A stretch of 64,000 nucleotides of DNA from CBDANW01 sp965197825 (lineage in GTDB: Bacteria; Acidobacteriota; Vicinamibacteria; Marinacidobacterales; DATDRI01): positions 1,364,001 to 1,428,000 of the forward strand of contig CBDANW010000002.1 in assembly GCA_965197825.1 (NCBI GenBank), given 5' to 3'. A program made the translations under genes and the position numbers. Positions within the stretch are counted from its first letter, which is position 1; every line of letters starts with the position of its first letter. The notes under the pieces were generated by a model, which was not told where the DNA came from, did not search any database, and was given only the letters and a program-made list of their open reading frames with translations. Positions 35,924-43,604 of this stretch are shown one piece after another.

Positions 35924-37294
35924 GAGCTACCCTCAGAAGGTGTGGAAATAAAGTAAAGGCGGAGTAATCTTCCGCGTCACGAAACACGGCGTGAAGGGGC
36001 CAACGGAAGGAGACACCGCCATGAAGGAAAAGACCACAGGACGACGGAGCTCGTCAAGGGTGGCTTGGGAGTCGCTGGAGAAGTGGGCGAGGCTTGAGAT
36101 CCAGGATTGGGTGCAGGAGCTGATGGTAGCCGAAGTCACGGAGCTTCTCGGGCGTGAGAAATCGGAGAGACGGAAGCCCGTGGACACAACGGCGGGCTAT
36201 CGAAATGGATACGGTAAGCCTCGGAAGCTGACGATGAGCGTGGGCACAGTGACGGTTCGCCGGCCGAGAGTACGGGACGTGGAGGAGAGGTTCGAAAGTC
36301 GAGTGCTTCCGCTGTTCAAGCGTCGGAGCGAAACGGTGAGCGAGTTGATTCCGGAGCTGTACCTGCATGGACTAGCTCACGGAGATTTCGATCTGTCGCT
36401 CCGCGGGCTTCTAGGGGAGGACGCTCCACTTTCTCCCAGCACGGTGTCGCGGCTGAAACAGAAATGGCAGGGAGAGTACGAGCAGTGGCTAGCTAGCCCA
36501 CTGGAAGAACTCGAGCTCGTGTACCTGTGGGTAGATGGCGTGTACGTGAAGGCCGGCCTTGAGAAGGACAAAGCGGCGGTGCTAGTTGCGGTTGGTGGCC
36601 TGTCCGACGGGACGAAAATCGTCCTGACGCTGGAGGCCGGGCATCGAGAATCCGAAGCGTCATGGTCGTCGCTGCTACGGAGACTGAAGAAGCGCGGTCT
36701 GAGATGTCCCCGTTTGGTGATCGGTGACGGTCATCTCGGCATCTGGGCCGCGACCCGAAACGTATTTCCAGAAGCTGAGGAACAGCGGTGCTGGAACCAC
36801 CGAATCCTCAACGTACTGGACCGGATTCCGAAAAGGGACCAGGCGCAGGCCAAGCCGCTGTTGACGGCGATCCCCTACGCCACCAGCCTGCAGGAGTGCG
36901 AGACGAAGAAGGCCAAGTTCCAGGATTGGTGCTTGCGCAAGGGTCTTCCGGGGGCCGCGCACGTGCTCGACGAGGACTGGGAGCGGATGGTCAGCTTTTA
37001 TTCCTTTCCCAAGCCTCACTGGCAACACCTTCGCACGAGCAACGTCGTGGAGTCACCGTTCGCTGCACTGAGATTGAGAACGGATGCGGCCAAAAGGTTC
37101 AAGAAAATCGAGTCCGCCACTGCGACAATCTTCAAACTGCTTCTGGTTGCGGAGAAGAATTTTCGCCGGCTCAACGCACCGGAGCTGATGCGAGAGGTTC
37201 ACCTGGGCGTTCGATTTGAAGATGGAGACAGGGTAACGGAGTCGTCGAAGGTTGCTGCTGCCTGAACTTTTTTACACACCTATTGACAAGAGCT
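35924..37294 (+). mobile_element. IS256-family element, copy 2 (1371 bp, intact)
   Basis: It is flanked by the 9-bp direct repeat CGAAATATC (35915-35923 and 37295-37303). Ends are GAGCTACCCTCAGAAGGTGTGG and, inverted, AGCTCTTGTCAATAGGTGTG. Same length as copy 1. Confidence 0.95.
35991..37265 (+). CDS. IS256-family transposase, intact
   Basis: 424-residue DDE transposase of the mutator superfamily. The N-terminal DNA-binding part has VAEVTELLGREKSERRK and the RNGYGKPRKLTMSVGTVTVRRPRVRD segment. The catalytic core has LVYLWVDGVYVKAGL (Asp), RCPRLVIGDGHLGIW (Asp), QRCWNHRILNVLDRIPK, and the acidic motif in RTSNVVESPFAALRLRT. No stop or frameshift is seen and both ends are present, so this copy may be active and could mobilise copy 1. 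GGAG lies upstream of an ATG that follows the GTG at 35991 (ATG at 36021 is the alternative start). Confidence 0.92.
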   Translation: MKGPTEGDTAMKEKTTGRRSSSRVAWESLEKWARLEIQDWVQELMVAEVTELLGREKSERRKPVDTTAGYRNGYGKPRKLTMSVGTVTVRRPRVRDVEERFESRVLPLFKRRSETVSELIPELYLHGLAHGDFDLSLRGLLGEDAPLSPSTVSRLKQKWQGEYEQWLASPLEELELVYLWVDGVYVKAGLEKDKAAVLVAVGGLSDGTKIVLTLEAGHRESEASWSSLLRRLKKRGLRCPRLVIGDGHLGIWAATRNVFPEAEEQRCWNHRILNVLDRIPKRDQAQAKPLLTAIPYATSLQECETKKAKFQDWCLRKGLPGAAHVLDEDWERMVSFYSFPKPHWQHLRTSNVVESPFAALRLRTDAAKRFKKIESATATIFKLLLVAEKNFRRLNAPELMREVHLGVRFEDGDRVTESSKVAAA

Positions 37295-37386
37295 CGAAAT
37301 ATCCAGATATGACGTCGTCGTCACGCCTCGCCAGCCCACAAAATGGCCTCGAGCTTTAGGCCACGATCTACTGATACAGGACACTA

Positions 37387-37751
37387 GCTTGCCTGGCTCT
37401 CGCAAGGCTTGGTTGCCCGAGACGCGAAGACCTCCTCGATCCACCAACCGATCCCTTAGGCGATCGGGACGGGTTCTGAAATTCCTACTCATCTGAGACG
37501 AATTCTTCGACCCGTCCCTCCCTCGATTTGGGATTTCTTCTTTTGCGCTGCCACGATGTGAACCCGCTTAATCGCCTTTTTGAACAGATTTGAGTAGATC
37601 TCTGATTACTGCTACCAGCCCTTGCATCGACCCGTCGAACGAGGTTTATCGCTATGCGGTGGAAACGAGCTCATGTTAGCAGAAGTCGGGGCCCCCGGAA
37701 AGAGGTGTCGAAGAGGTGTGTGTGGCGCAGATGATACAGTTTGAAGAACTT
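37387..37751. other. Intergenic region without a recognised gene
   Basis: About 365 bp between the transposon stack and the lpxC control region. No open frame has a credible start or family. A CGATCCCTTAGGCGATCG dyad occurs near 37448. It may hold eroded coding sequence. Confidence 0.4.
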
Positions 37752-37773
37752 ACTGTGGCAAACGTAACACAGT
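37752..37773. promoter_or_regulatory. Dyad 1 upstream of lpxC (candidate activator site)
   Basis: ACTGTG, 10 bases, CACAGT: a perfect 22-bp dyad centred about 98 bp upstream of the sigma54-like element. That is a usual distance for enhancer sites bound by Fis-type helix-turn-helix dimers. Confidence 0.45.
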
Positions 37774-37802
37774 GGTGAGCCCGGAATCAGGGCCTCACAT
37801 CC

Positions 37803-37825
37803 AAGCTATTGATTCCACATAGCTT
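37803..37825. promoter_or_regulatory. Dyad 2 upstream of lpxC (candidate activator site)
   Basis: AAGCTAT, 9 bases, ATAGCTT: a perfect 7-bp arm dyad, 26 bp upstream of the sigma54-like element. Its sequence differs from dyad 1, so the two may bind different proteins. Confidence 0.4.
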
Positions 37826-37850
37826 AGGGTCGAGGAGTCCGGGGCCGTTC

Positions 37851-37867
37851 CTGGCACAATGCTTGCT
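37851..37867 (+). promoter_or_regulatory. Sigma54 (-24/-12) promoter of lpxC
   Basis: CTGGCACAATGCTTGCT matches the YTGGCACGrNNNTTGCW consensus at every defined base but one. The predicted start is about 35 bp before the lpxC ATG, leaving room for its AAGGA. A weaker sigma70-type pair overlaps (TTGCTG at 37863, 17 bp, CATAAT at 37886), so dual control is possible. Confidence 0.6.
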
Positions 37868-37912
37868 GCTGTTCTGGCCGGCATTCATAATCGAGGGGTT
37901 TTCTAAGGACTC

Positions 37913-38830
37913 ATGCATCTTCAAAAAACGTTGAAACGAGAAAGCGGGTGCGTCGGGATTGGCTTGCATTCGGGTCGCAAGGTGAAGCTGACCCTGAGGC
38001 CGGCTCCCGCCGACACCGGCATCGTTTTCAAGAGACTGGACCGCGGTCATTGTGAGATTCCCGCAACGTCGGAGCACATCGCTCGCCTCAATCACGCTAC
38101 CTGTCTTTCCAGGGACGGCGTGCGGGTCGAGACGGTGGAACATCTACTCGCAGCTCTGGCAGCCTTGGGCGTCGACAACGCCATCGTCGAGCTCGACGCT
38201 CCCGAGGTCCCCATCATGGACGGCAGTGCCGCACCATTCATCTACCTGATCCATGAGGCGGGAATACGGTCCCTGGCCCGGCAACGCTCCTACATGAAGC
38301 TGACGCGCCCGGTGGCGGTGGAATCAGACGGGCGGCAAGTGGCGGCTTACCCGTCTGACTCACTTCGGGTGAGCTACACGATCAGCTTCGACCATCCCTT
38401 GTTGCGACATCAACAACGCTCCTTCGAAATCGAAGAGGCGTCGTTCGCCGAGGAAATCGCGCCCGCCCGGACATTCGGATTCCTCAAGGACGTCGAGCAG
38501 ATGCGGCAAGCCGGACTGGCCCTAGGAGGCTCGCTAGACAATGCCATCGTGCTGGGCGAGGCAGGGGTTCTCAACAACCGCCTTCGTTTCTCGGACGAGT
38601 TCGTCCGCCACAAGATCCTTGATATCTTGGGAGATCTCTCCTTGTTGGGACGGCCTTTGCTCGCCCACATCGTGGCGGTTCGAGCGGGACACAATCTTCA
38701 CAGCCAGCTCGTCCGTCAGATTCTCGCTTCACCGGAATGCTGGGAGCGGGTGAGCTACCCAAAAACTCCGGAGCCGGTTGCCTCGGCGGTTCCATCTGCC
38801 AAGGCTCCCGTTACCGAACCGGTTCTCTAA
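37913..38830 (+). CDS. lpxC: UDP-3-O-acyl-N-acetylglucosamine deacetylase LpxC
   Basis: Zinc-dependent enzyme of the first committed step of lipid A synthesis in the cytoplasm. It has 305 residues. It shows the substrate loop GIGLHSGRKVKLTLRP, NHATCLS, the zinc-ligand segment TVEHLLAALAALGVDNA, DGSAAPF, ARTFGFLKDVEQM, and the second metal/catalytic segment RHKILDILGDLSLLGRPL followed by RAGHNLH. AAGGA precedes the ATG. Its presence shows a lipid A-type outer membrane. It stands alone on the plus strand behind a sigma54-like promoter. A LapB-like gene, the type of protein that controls LpxC stability in enterobacteria, lies 3.4 kb away. Confidence 0.97.
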   Translation: MHLQKTLKRESGCVGIGLHSGRKVKLTLRPAPADTGIVFKRLDRGHCEIPATSEHIARLNHATCLSRDGVRVETVEHLLAALAALGVDNAIVELDAPEVPIMDGSAAPFIYLIHEAGIRSLARQRSYMKLTRPVAVESDGRQVAAYPSDSLRVSYTISFDHPLLRHQQRSFEIEEASFAEEIAPARTFGFLKDVEQMRQAGLALGGSLDNAIVLGEAGVLNNRLRFSDEFVRHKILDILGDLSLLGRPLLAHIVAVRAGHNLHSQLVRQILASPECWERVSYPKTPEPVASAVPSAKAPVTEPVL

Positions 38831-38880
38831 GAACACCGGGTGGTTGTTCCTGCGCCTGGAAAATGTCAGGGCCACGCTCG

Positions 38881-39321
38881 CTACTGGCCTGCCGATCCCT
38901 CGGTGGACTCCACGACGAACGCCTTTACCTTTATCTGAGTGATCTTGCTGTTGGTGGCGTTCGAGGCAACCGACACGGTGCGCTGGATCTCGCCTTTGTA
39001 CATCCGTGACTCCATCGTCATTTTGAGAATCGTGCTTTCACCGGGCTTTACGAACTTCTCCGATGTGAGCGCCGCGGTGCAACCGCAGGAGGTCGAGATA
39101 CGCCCAATGGTTAGCTCCTCGGTACCGATATTGTGGATCTCGAACTCCTTCTCCAGCTTGGCGTTCTGCTGAACTCTACCGAAATCGTGATCCTCGGGAG
39201 TCACTTCGATCCCGGGTCCTTTGACCTGCTTTCTATCGCTCTCCGCCTGATAGCTCCACGCCACCATGGCAGGAAGAGCAATCGAGACCACTGTGATCAA
39301 CACGACGACAAATCTTCTCAT
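38881..39321 (-). CDS. DUF1573 exported protein
   Basis: 146 residues. An N-terminal signal peptide (VVVLITVVSIALPAMVAWSYQA) is followed by a single DUF1573 Ig-like domain with VTPEDHDFGRVQQ, FEIHNIGTEELTI and the hallmark STSCGCTAA. AAGGAGAG lies close before the ATG. These proteins are secreted or periplasmic and of unknown function. It is convergent with lpxC. Confidence 0.85.
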   Translation of the reverse strand: MRRFVVVLITVVSIALPAMVAWSYQAESDRKQVKGPGIEVTPEDHDFGRVQQNAKLEKEFEIHNIGTEELTIGRISTSCGCTAALTSEKFVKPGESTILKMTMESRMYKGEIQRTVSVASNATNSKITQIKVKAFVVESTEGSAGQ

Positions 39322-39590
39322 GGACTCTCCTTATTGGGACCATCATACTCCTCATTAACCGCGCCTCCGGTCAGCTTCCTCATATCGACGCCGAGCTGAA
39401 AGAGGCTCTCGATCAAGTACCGTTTCCACGTGTCTTCATCTATCTCGTCGACAAGGTGTTAGCCGGCATGAAATCCCATCCCTTGTGCGAAGGTACGGAG
39501 GTGGTAGTCACAAGAAAGTAAACTCTCCTCACAGTTATTGTAGCATTGGTGGTGACCGCCGCTCCAACCCGAGCGCACCAGGCCCGACCC

Positions 39591-40505
39591 ATGCGTAACC
39601 GACTGGATCCTCTACTGATGGCCGCTGCCGGGGCGGTTTTCGCCCTGGCGACCGCCGCCATGCTCGACGGTCGCGAACCCTTTGCAACCTGGTACTACTC
39701 GTTCGCCTGGTGGAGCTACATCGTCTTCGCCGACGCTTGGAACCATCGACGCACGAAGCGGAGCGTCTTGCTGCACAACTCTGAAGCTCCGCAAATGTTG
39801 GCGCTGTCGATCGCCATTTGGGCAACGTTCGAGACCTACAACTTCCGGCTCGGCAACTGGCACTATGTCGAGATCCCCTCCAACCTAGTTCTCAGGTGGC
39901 TCGGCTACTCGGTCGCGTATGCCACCGTCTTGCCAGGGATCTTTGTAACCGCCGAGATCCTGAGCACGGTTTGGCCGGCGCGCGCTCCCTCGGGCCTCGT
40001 ATTACCTCGCAGGTTGACCGCCTCCCTCTTCTGGGGTGGGCTCGCCTCAAGCATCCTGCCTTGGATTTGGCCCGAGTACTTCTTCCCGCTGGTCTGGCTC
40101 GGTCCAACCGCCTTCTTCATGGCGATCAACTTTCGGTTGGGACGGAAAGGAATCTTGATCGACATCACCGAACGGGGGTTGGGGAAACTATACCGACTGG
40201 CAGCGGCGGGGATGATCTGCGGCCTTTTGTGGGAGTGCTGGAACTATTGGGCGCGCAGCAAGTGGGTCTACGAAATCCATTTTTTCGGCGGGTCCCCCTT
40301 GTTCGAGATGCCCATCGCCGGCTTCCTGGGTTTTCCGCCGTTTGCCATCGCTGGTTACGAGATGTACCGAGCGGCGCAGGAGCTGCTACACCGGATAAGG
40401 GCTCACCCTGTGGCCCGGTTCGCCTTCTGGCTCCTGCTCGCGATCTCGGTGGGCTTCGTTTATCGAGGAATCGACGCCTTCACCGTTCGGAGCTTCCAAC
40501 CGTAG
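39591..40505 (+). CDS. Polytopic membrane protein of unknown function
   Basis: From ATG at 39591 it has 304 residues and about eight hydrophobic helices. In-frame TTG/GTG codons from 39546 are alternative starts. Recurrent aromatic and acidic motifs stand out: WWSYIVFADAWNHRR, ATFETYNFRLGNWHY, and near the C-terminus GLLWECWNYWARSKWVYEI, then FEMPIAGFLGFPPFA. The ECWN-x5-KW-x-Y and FEMP-x-GFLGFPP motifs could form a metal or substrate site in the membrane. I do not recognise a named family. Its neighbours, an exported DUF1573 protein and a phospholipase/nuclease-like exported protein, give no clear pathway. Confidence 0.75.
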   Translation: MRNRLDPLLMAAAGAVFALATAAMLDGREPFATWYYSFAWWSYIVFADAWNHRRTKRSVLLHNSEAPQMLALSIAIWATFETYNFRLGNWHYVEIPSNLVLRWLGYSVAYATVLPGIFVTAEILSTVWPARAPSGLVLPRRLTASLFWGGLASSILPWIWPEYFFPLVWLGPTAFFMAINFRLGRKGILIDITERGLGKLYRLAAAGMICGLLWECWNYWARSKWVYEIHFFGGSPLFEMPIAGFLGFPPFAIAGYEMYRAAQELLHRIRAHPVARFAFWLLLAISVGFVYRGIDAFTVRSFQP

Positions 40506-40515
40506 ACGTTGGTCT

Positions 40516-41331
40516 TTAATCTGGCAGCTCCGGCTTTCCCGCTTTAGTCCAGGCCGTATACCAATAGCTCGCGATGTCCTTAGACGAGTCCGAGATCCGG
40601 TCCTTGACGATGTCTTCAGCCCGCAGCCACAAGCCTTCGTAGTAAAACCGGTCGTAGCTCGAAGTACCCAGAGAGGAGAAGTAGTCGATGAGTAGCAGAT
40701 TGTCCATCCAAACGAAGGATCGAACCAAGACCGAAATGAGGTAGCGGTCCGGTCGATCGAGATAAATGGCGGCGCCCGCTTTGATCTTCAAGTTGCTTCC
40801 GTGGATTTCCATCAGCCGGCTGTCGAATCGCGAGCGAAAACCGTCCTGTTCGGTGAGCGCACCGTCGCCATACTTGGAGACATTCAGAGGCTGATGGAGA
40901 TCGTTCAGATAGAGCACGATTTCCGCAGAGTGCAAATCGATAGCCTCGAGCTCCACCTCCTTGAACGCTTGCACGAGCTTTTCATAGCTCTCGATGAGCT
41001 TCCACGGAAGGTCGCCGACCTCTTCTACTTTGTCGACGCCATACTTCTCGATCGCAGAGTCTCGATCCAGGGGTAGACCGTCGAACGGGAAGGCCTCAAT
41101 AGAATCCACCTCGAAAATCCATCTCGGCGCGCCGATAGAGGCGTCTTCGAGCTTCTCCACCAGGTACGACTCTCGCTTTTTGTAGGAACCCTTGAGTGGG
41201 CCGGGCAACACATCGATGGCCTCTTCCGCGGCGAGACGATGTGCCACATCACCCCACGCAAGCGCATAGCCGGACCACACCAACGTCATCAAGAGAAACG
41301 GAGTTAACAAGTAGACGCTGCGCCTCGACAT
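40516..41331 (-). CDS. Exported S1-P1 nuclease / phospholipase C-like protein
   Basis: 271 residues with a signal peptide (VYLLTPFLLMTLVWSGYALA) cut before WGDVAHRLAAEEAID. An N-terminal Trp after signal cleavage, an early His, and the later HSAEIVLYLNDLHQPLNVSKYGDG are the pattern of the zinc-dependent phospholipase C / S1-P1 nuclease fold, in which the N-terminal Trp and several His/Asp bind three zinc ions. Full metal-ligand conservation cannot be confirmed by eye. It probably acts in the periplasm or outside. It is convergent with the preceding membrane-protein gene. Confidence 0.6.
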   Translation of the reverse strand: MSRRSVYLLTPFLLMTLVWSGYALAWGDVAHRLAAEEAIDVLPGPLKGSYKKRESYLVEKLEDASIGAPRWIFEVDSIEAFPFDGLPLDRDSAIEKYGVDKVEEVGDLPWKLIESYEKLVQAFKEVELEAIDLHSAEIVLYLNDLHQPLNVSKYGDGALTEQDGFRSRFDSRLMEIHGSNLKIKAGAAIYLDRPDRYLISVLVRSFVWMDNLLLIDYFSSLGTSSYDRFYYEGLWLRAEDIVKDRISDSSKDIASYWYTAWTKAGKPELPD

Positions 41332-41472
41332 GATTGCTCCTGTATCGATAGTCTCGTCTTTCCGAAAACGCGAAGGGGCCTATTCTAGATCCGATTGGCA
41401 GCGTCGATCAAAGCCGGGCTGTCATTCTCCCGAGACCCCGGAGAGGCCCCGAAGGCAAAAGCCGCGGCGCCT

Positions 41473-42207
41473 TCAAGGAACCCGGGCGACCGTCAGGACA
41501 TCTACGGATCGCGCCCCGGCACGAAGAAGCGTCCGCGCACACGCCTCCACGGTGGCACCGGTGGTGAACACATCGTCCACCAAGAGCAGTCGCTTGCCGA
41601 CGAAACGAGCAGGAAGACGGGCGCGGTAGGCGCCTGCCGCGTTTCGGCGCCGCGCCGCCGCGCTCAACCCTGCCTGCGGCGGGCGCGGGGCGACCTTGAC
41701 CAGAGCCCGGCAGCACGGTTTGTCGGCAGCCTTGGCAATGGCCTTGCCCAGGAGCTCCGCCTGGTTGAAGCCGCGCTCTCGCCGTCTTTGCCAGTGGAGC
41801 GGAACCGGAACGATCGCATCTCCCACGTCGAGCTCACCGGTGCGGATCCAGCTACTGAACGCGAGCCTTCCGAGTGCAGACGCCAACCTGGGTCGTCCCC
41901 CGAACTTCAAGGAACGGACCGTCTCTTTCAGCCCTTCTTCATACCTCCCCACGGCACGAGCCCGACGAAACCGTCGCCGTCGCCCCTCACGACAGGGTCC
42001 ACAGACTCCCGCCGCAACGGTGCGCTGGTACGGCAAGCCGCAGCGGCCGCAATAGGGCGGTCGGATGAGGGGCATCGACTGCCAGCACGGCTCACAAATC
42101 GGCCGGGCCAGCGGCCATTCGAGGGACGTCTTACAGACGACGCAGTTGGAGGGAAAACCAAACGCGACCAGGCCGCCCAAGACCGAACCCAGGCGTCCGG
42201 TCATCAC
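41473..42207 (-). CDS. comF: ComF-family phosphoribosyltransferase-like protein
   Basis: 244 residues. The double zinc ribbon at the start (CVVCKTSLEWPLARPICEPCW; CGRCGLPYQR ... CGPC) is followed by a PRTase domain with RGFNQAELLGKAIAKA and the PRPP-binding LLLVDDVFTTGATVEACA. ComF proteins help internalised single-stranded DNA in natural transformation. With the frameshifted dprA at 52148 it hints at a former or present competence system. The start overlaps the stop of the upstream TPR gene by one base. Confidence 0.9.
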   Translation of the reverse strand: MMTGRLGSVLGGLVAFGFPSNCVVCKTSLEWPLARPICEPCWQSMPLIRPPYCGRCGLPYQRTVAAGVCGPCREGRRRRFRRARAVGRYEEGLKETVRSLKFGGRPRLASALGRLAFSSWIRTGELDVGDAIVPVPLHWQRRRERGFNQAELLGKAIAKAADKPCCRALVKVAPRPPQAGLSAAARRRNAAGAYRARLPARFVGKRLLLVDDVFTTGATVEACARTLLRAGARSVDVLTVARVP

Positions 42208-43571
42208 TAGGAGCTGGACCAGGTGGGTGCGGGCAGAATGGAAGGTTCGGGTCGCGCGGCGACTCGCACGTCAAGAGAAACCGTGTTCCACATGCCGCAG
42301 AGCTCACAGTAGTCGCGCCTCTCGGTGTACCGGGTTTGGCAAGAGCTGCATTTGAAGTCCTGCATCACCCCCCCCACCTCTCCGAGCACGGCCTTGCTCT
42401 TGCCCAACGCCTCTTTGAAATCTCCCTTGCTCTCGAGGACCCGCGCGATGTACACGTGCAACGCCGGTAAGCCACTCACCGTATCTTCGATCAACCGAAA
42501 CTCCTTCAGCGCTTCATCCAGCATGAAGAGACGATAGTACAGCTTGCCGAGACGGTATCGCAGGGGCACCTCGTTCTCGGAGAGAACGATCGCCTGCTTC
42601 CAGGTGCCGATAGCCTCTTCCGGCTTCTCGATGGTCAGATAGTGATTCTGGACGGCAGCCAGGAGCTCAGTCGAGCCGGTGGCTTCGTAACCTTTGCGCC
42701 AAGCCGCCAGGGCCTCTTCCGTATTCCCACTCTTGAGATGTGCTTCACCCAGCTTCAAATGGGCGGGGACGAACTCTCCGTCACGCTTCAGGACGGATTG
42801 GAATGTCGCGATCGCCTCTTTGAGCTCATCGTTTGCCAACTGTTCCCGACCCACCTCGAACCGGATGCCCATCCACATCTTGCGAGCTCTTTCTTTCTCA
42901 GCGCTCAGAGTGACCATCTTTTCTATCTTCGGCTGCAGCTCATCGGCGGCCTGCCAATTCTTCTGCCTGATCTTGAGGTCGCGCAGTTTCCGATGCGCGG
43001 AAACGGTGGTCCGCGGATCGAACTGAATAATGCGCTTCAGGACTTCTTCCGCGCGCTCCCAGTCACCGAGGGTGAGGTAAACGTCCGACAGCGAGTAGAG
43101 CGCCACCAGGTGCTCGGGCGACTCCGTGATGGCGCGTTCCAGCGATTGGGCCGCTTCCCGGTGCCGCTCCAGCGATTGCAGGCTGTCGCCGTGCTTGATG
43201 AGAGCGTTCAGATGGTTCGGCTCCCGGGACAACACCTTGTCGAATTGGCCCGCCGCCTGTTCGTAACGCCCATTGACCATGTCGTCAAGTCCCTGTAAAT
43301 AAAGGTCTTCAGTTCTTTCGTGGGCTCGGTGACGCCGCCGCGCCCGAAAATCCTTCGCGAATTGACGAGCCCCGCCCGCGATGTCGAAGAGCAGAATCAG
43401 GGCCGCGCCGGCACCGAAGGCGCCAAGCAGCGCCATCCATAGCTCCACGTTGAGGGTCTGCACGAAGGCCAGGCTGATCTGTACGGGGTCCCGGTTCATG
43501 GCGATGGTCGAAGCCAGGAACCAAACGAGCCCGAAAATCAACAGCAAGCCAAGCAGTGTTCTTAATCGCAT
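42207..43571 (-). CDS. LapA/LapB-like membrane TPR protein with zinc ribbon
   Basis: 454 residues. Two N-terminal helices (LLGLLLIFGLVWFLASTIAM and MALLGAFGAGAALILLFDIA) resemble LapA/DUF1049. About nine TPR-like helical repeats follow (e.g. YEQAAGQFDKVLSREPNHLNALI, HREAAQSLERAITESPEHLVALY), and a C-terminal rubredoxin-like CSSC-x9-CELC closes the protein. In E. coli LapB (YciM) has one helix, TPRs and the same Cys4 end, and controls LpxC degradation by FtsH. Here the LapA-like two-helix anchor and LapB body appear as one protein. It lies between a sigma54 activator and comF, with lpxC 3.4 kb away. Confidence 0.8.
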   Translation of the reverse strand: MRLRTLLGLLLIFGLVWFLASTIAMNRDPVQISLAFVQTLNVELWMALLGAFGAGAALILLFDIAGGARQFAKDFRARRRHRAHERTEDLYLQGLDDMVNGRYEQAAGQFDKVLSREPNHLNALIKHGDSLQSLERHREAAQSLERAITESPEHLVALYSLSDVYLTLGDWERAEEVLKRIIQFDPRTTVSAHRKLRDLKIRQKNWQAADELQPKIEKMVTLSAEKERARKMWMGIRFEVGREQLANDELKEAIATFQSVLKRDGEFVPAHLKLGEAHLKSGNTEEALAAWRKGYEATGSTELLAAVQNHYLTIEKPEEAIGTWKQAIVLSENEVPLRYRLGKLYYRLFMLDEALKEFRLIEDTVSGLPALHVYIARVLESKGDFKEALGKSKAVLGEVGGVMQDFKCSSCQTRYTERRDYCELCGMWNTVSLDVRVAARPEPSILPAPTWSSS

Positions 43572-43604
43572 CTTCGCACCTGCGAACCCTTCTCCCCGAT
43601 CAGT

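Larger units (their letters stand above)
35787..37386. mobile_element. Third TA-flanked MITE (220 bp) split by IS256 copy 2
   Basis: Ends TAGTGCCCTGTATCAGTA at 35787 and, inverted with one mismatch, at 37369-37386, with TA at both borders. Removing the IS256 and one target repeat leaves 220 bp without coding capacity. The TAGTG start is shared with the other MITEs and the IS630, so all belong to the same broad class. Confidence 0.75.

Noticed and set aside
37280..37912. Short open frames upstream of lpxC
   Set aside because: None has a credible start, composition or family; the region is better explained as regulatory and eroded sequence.
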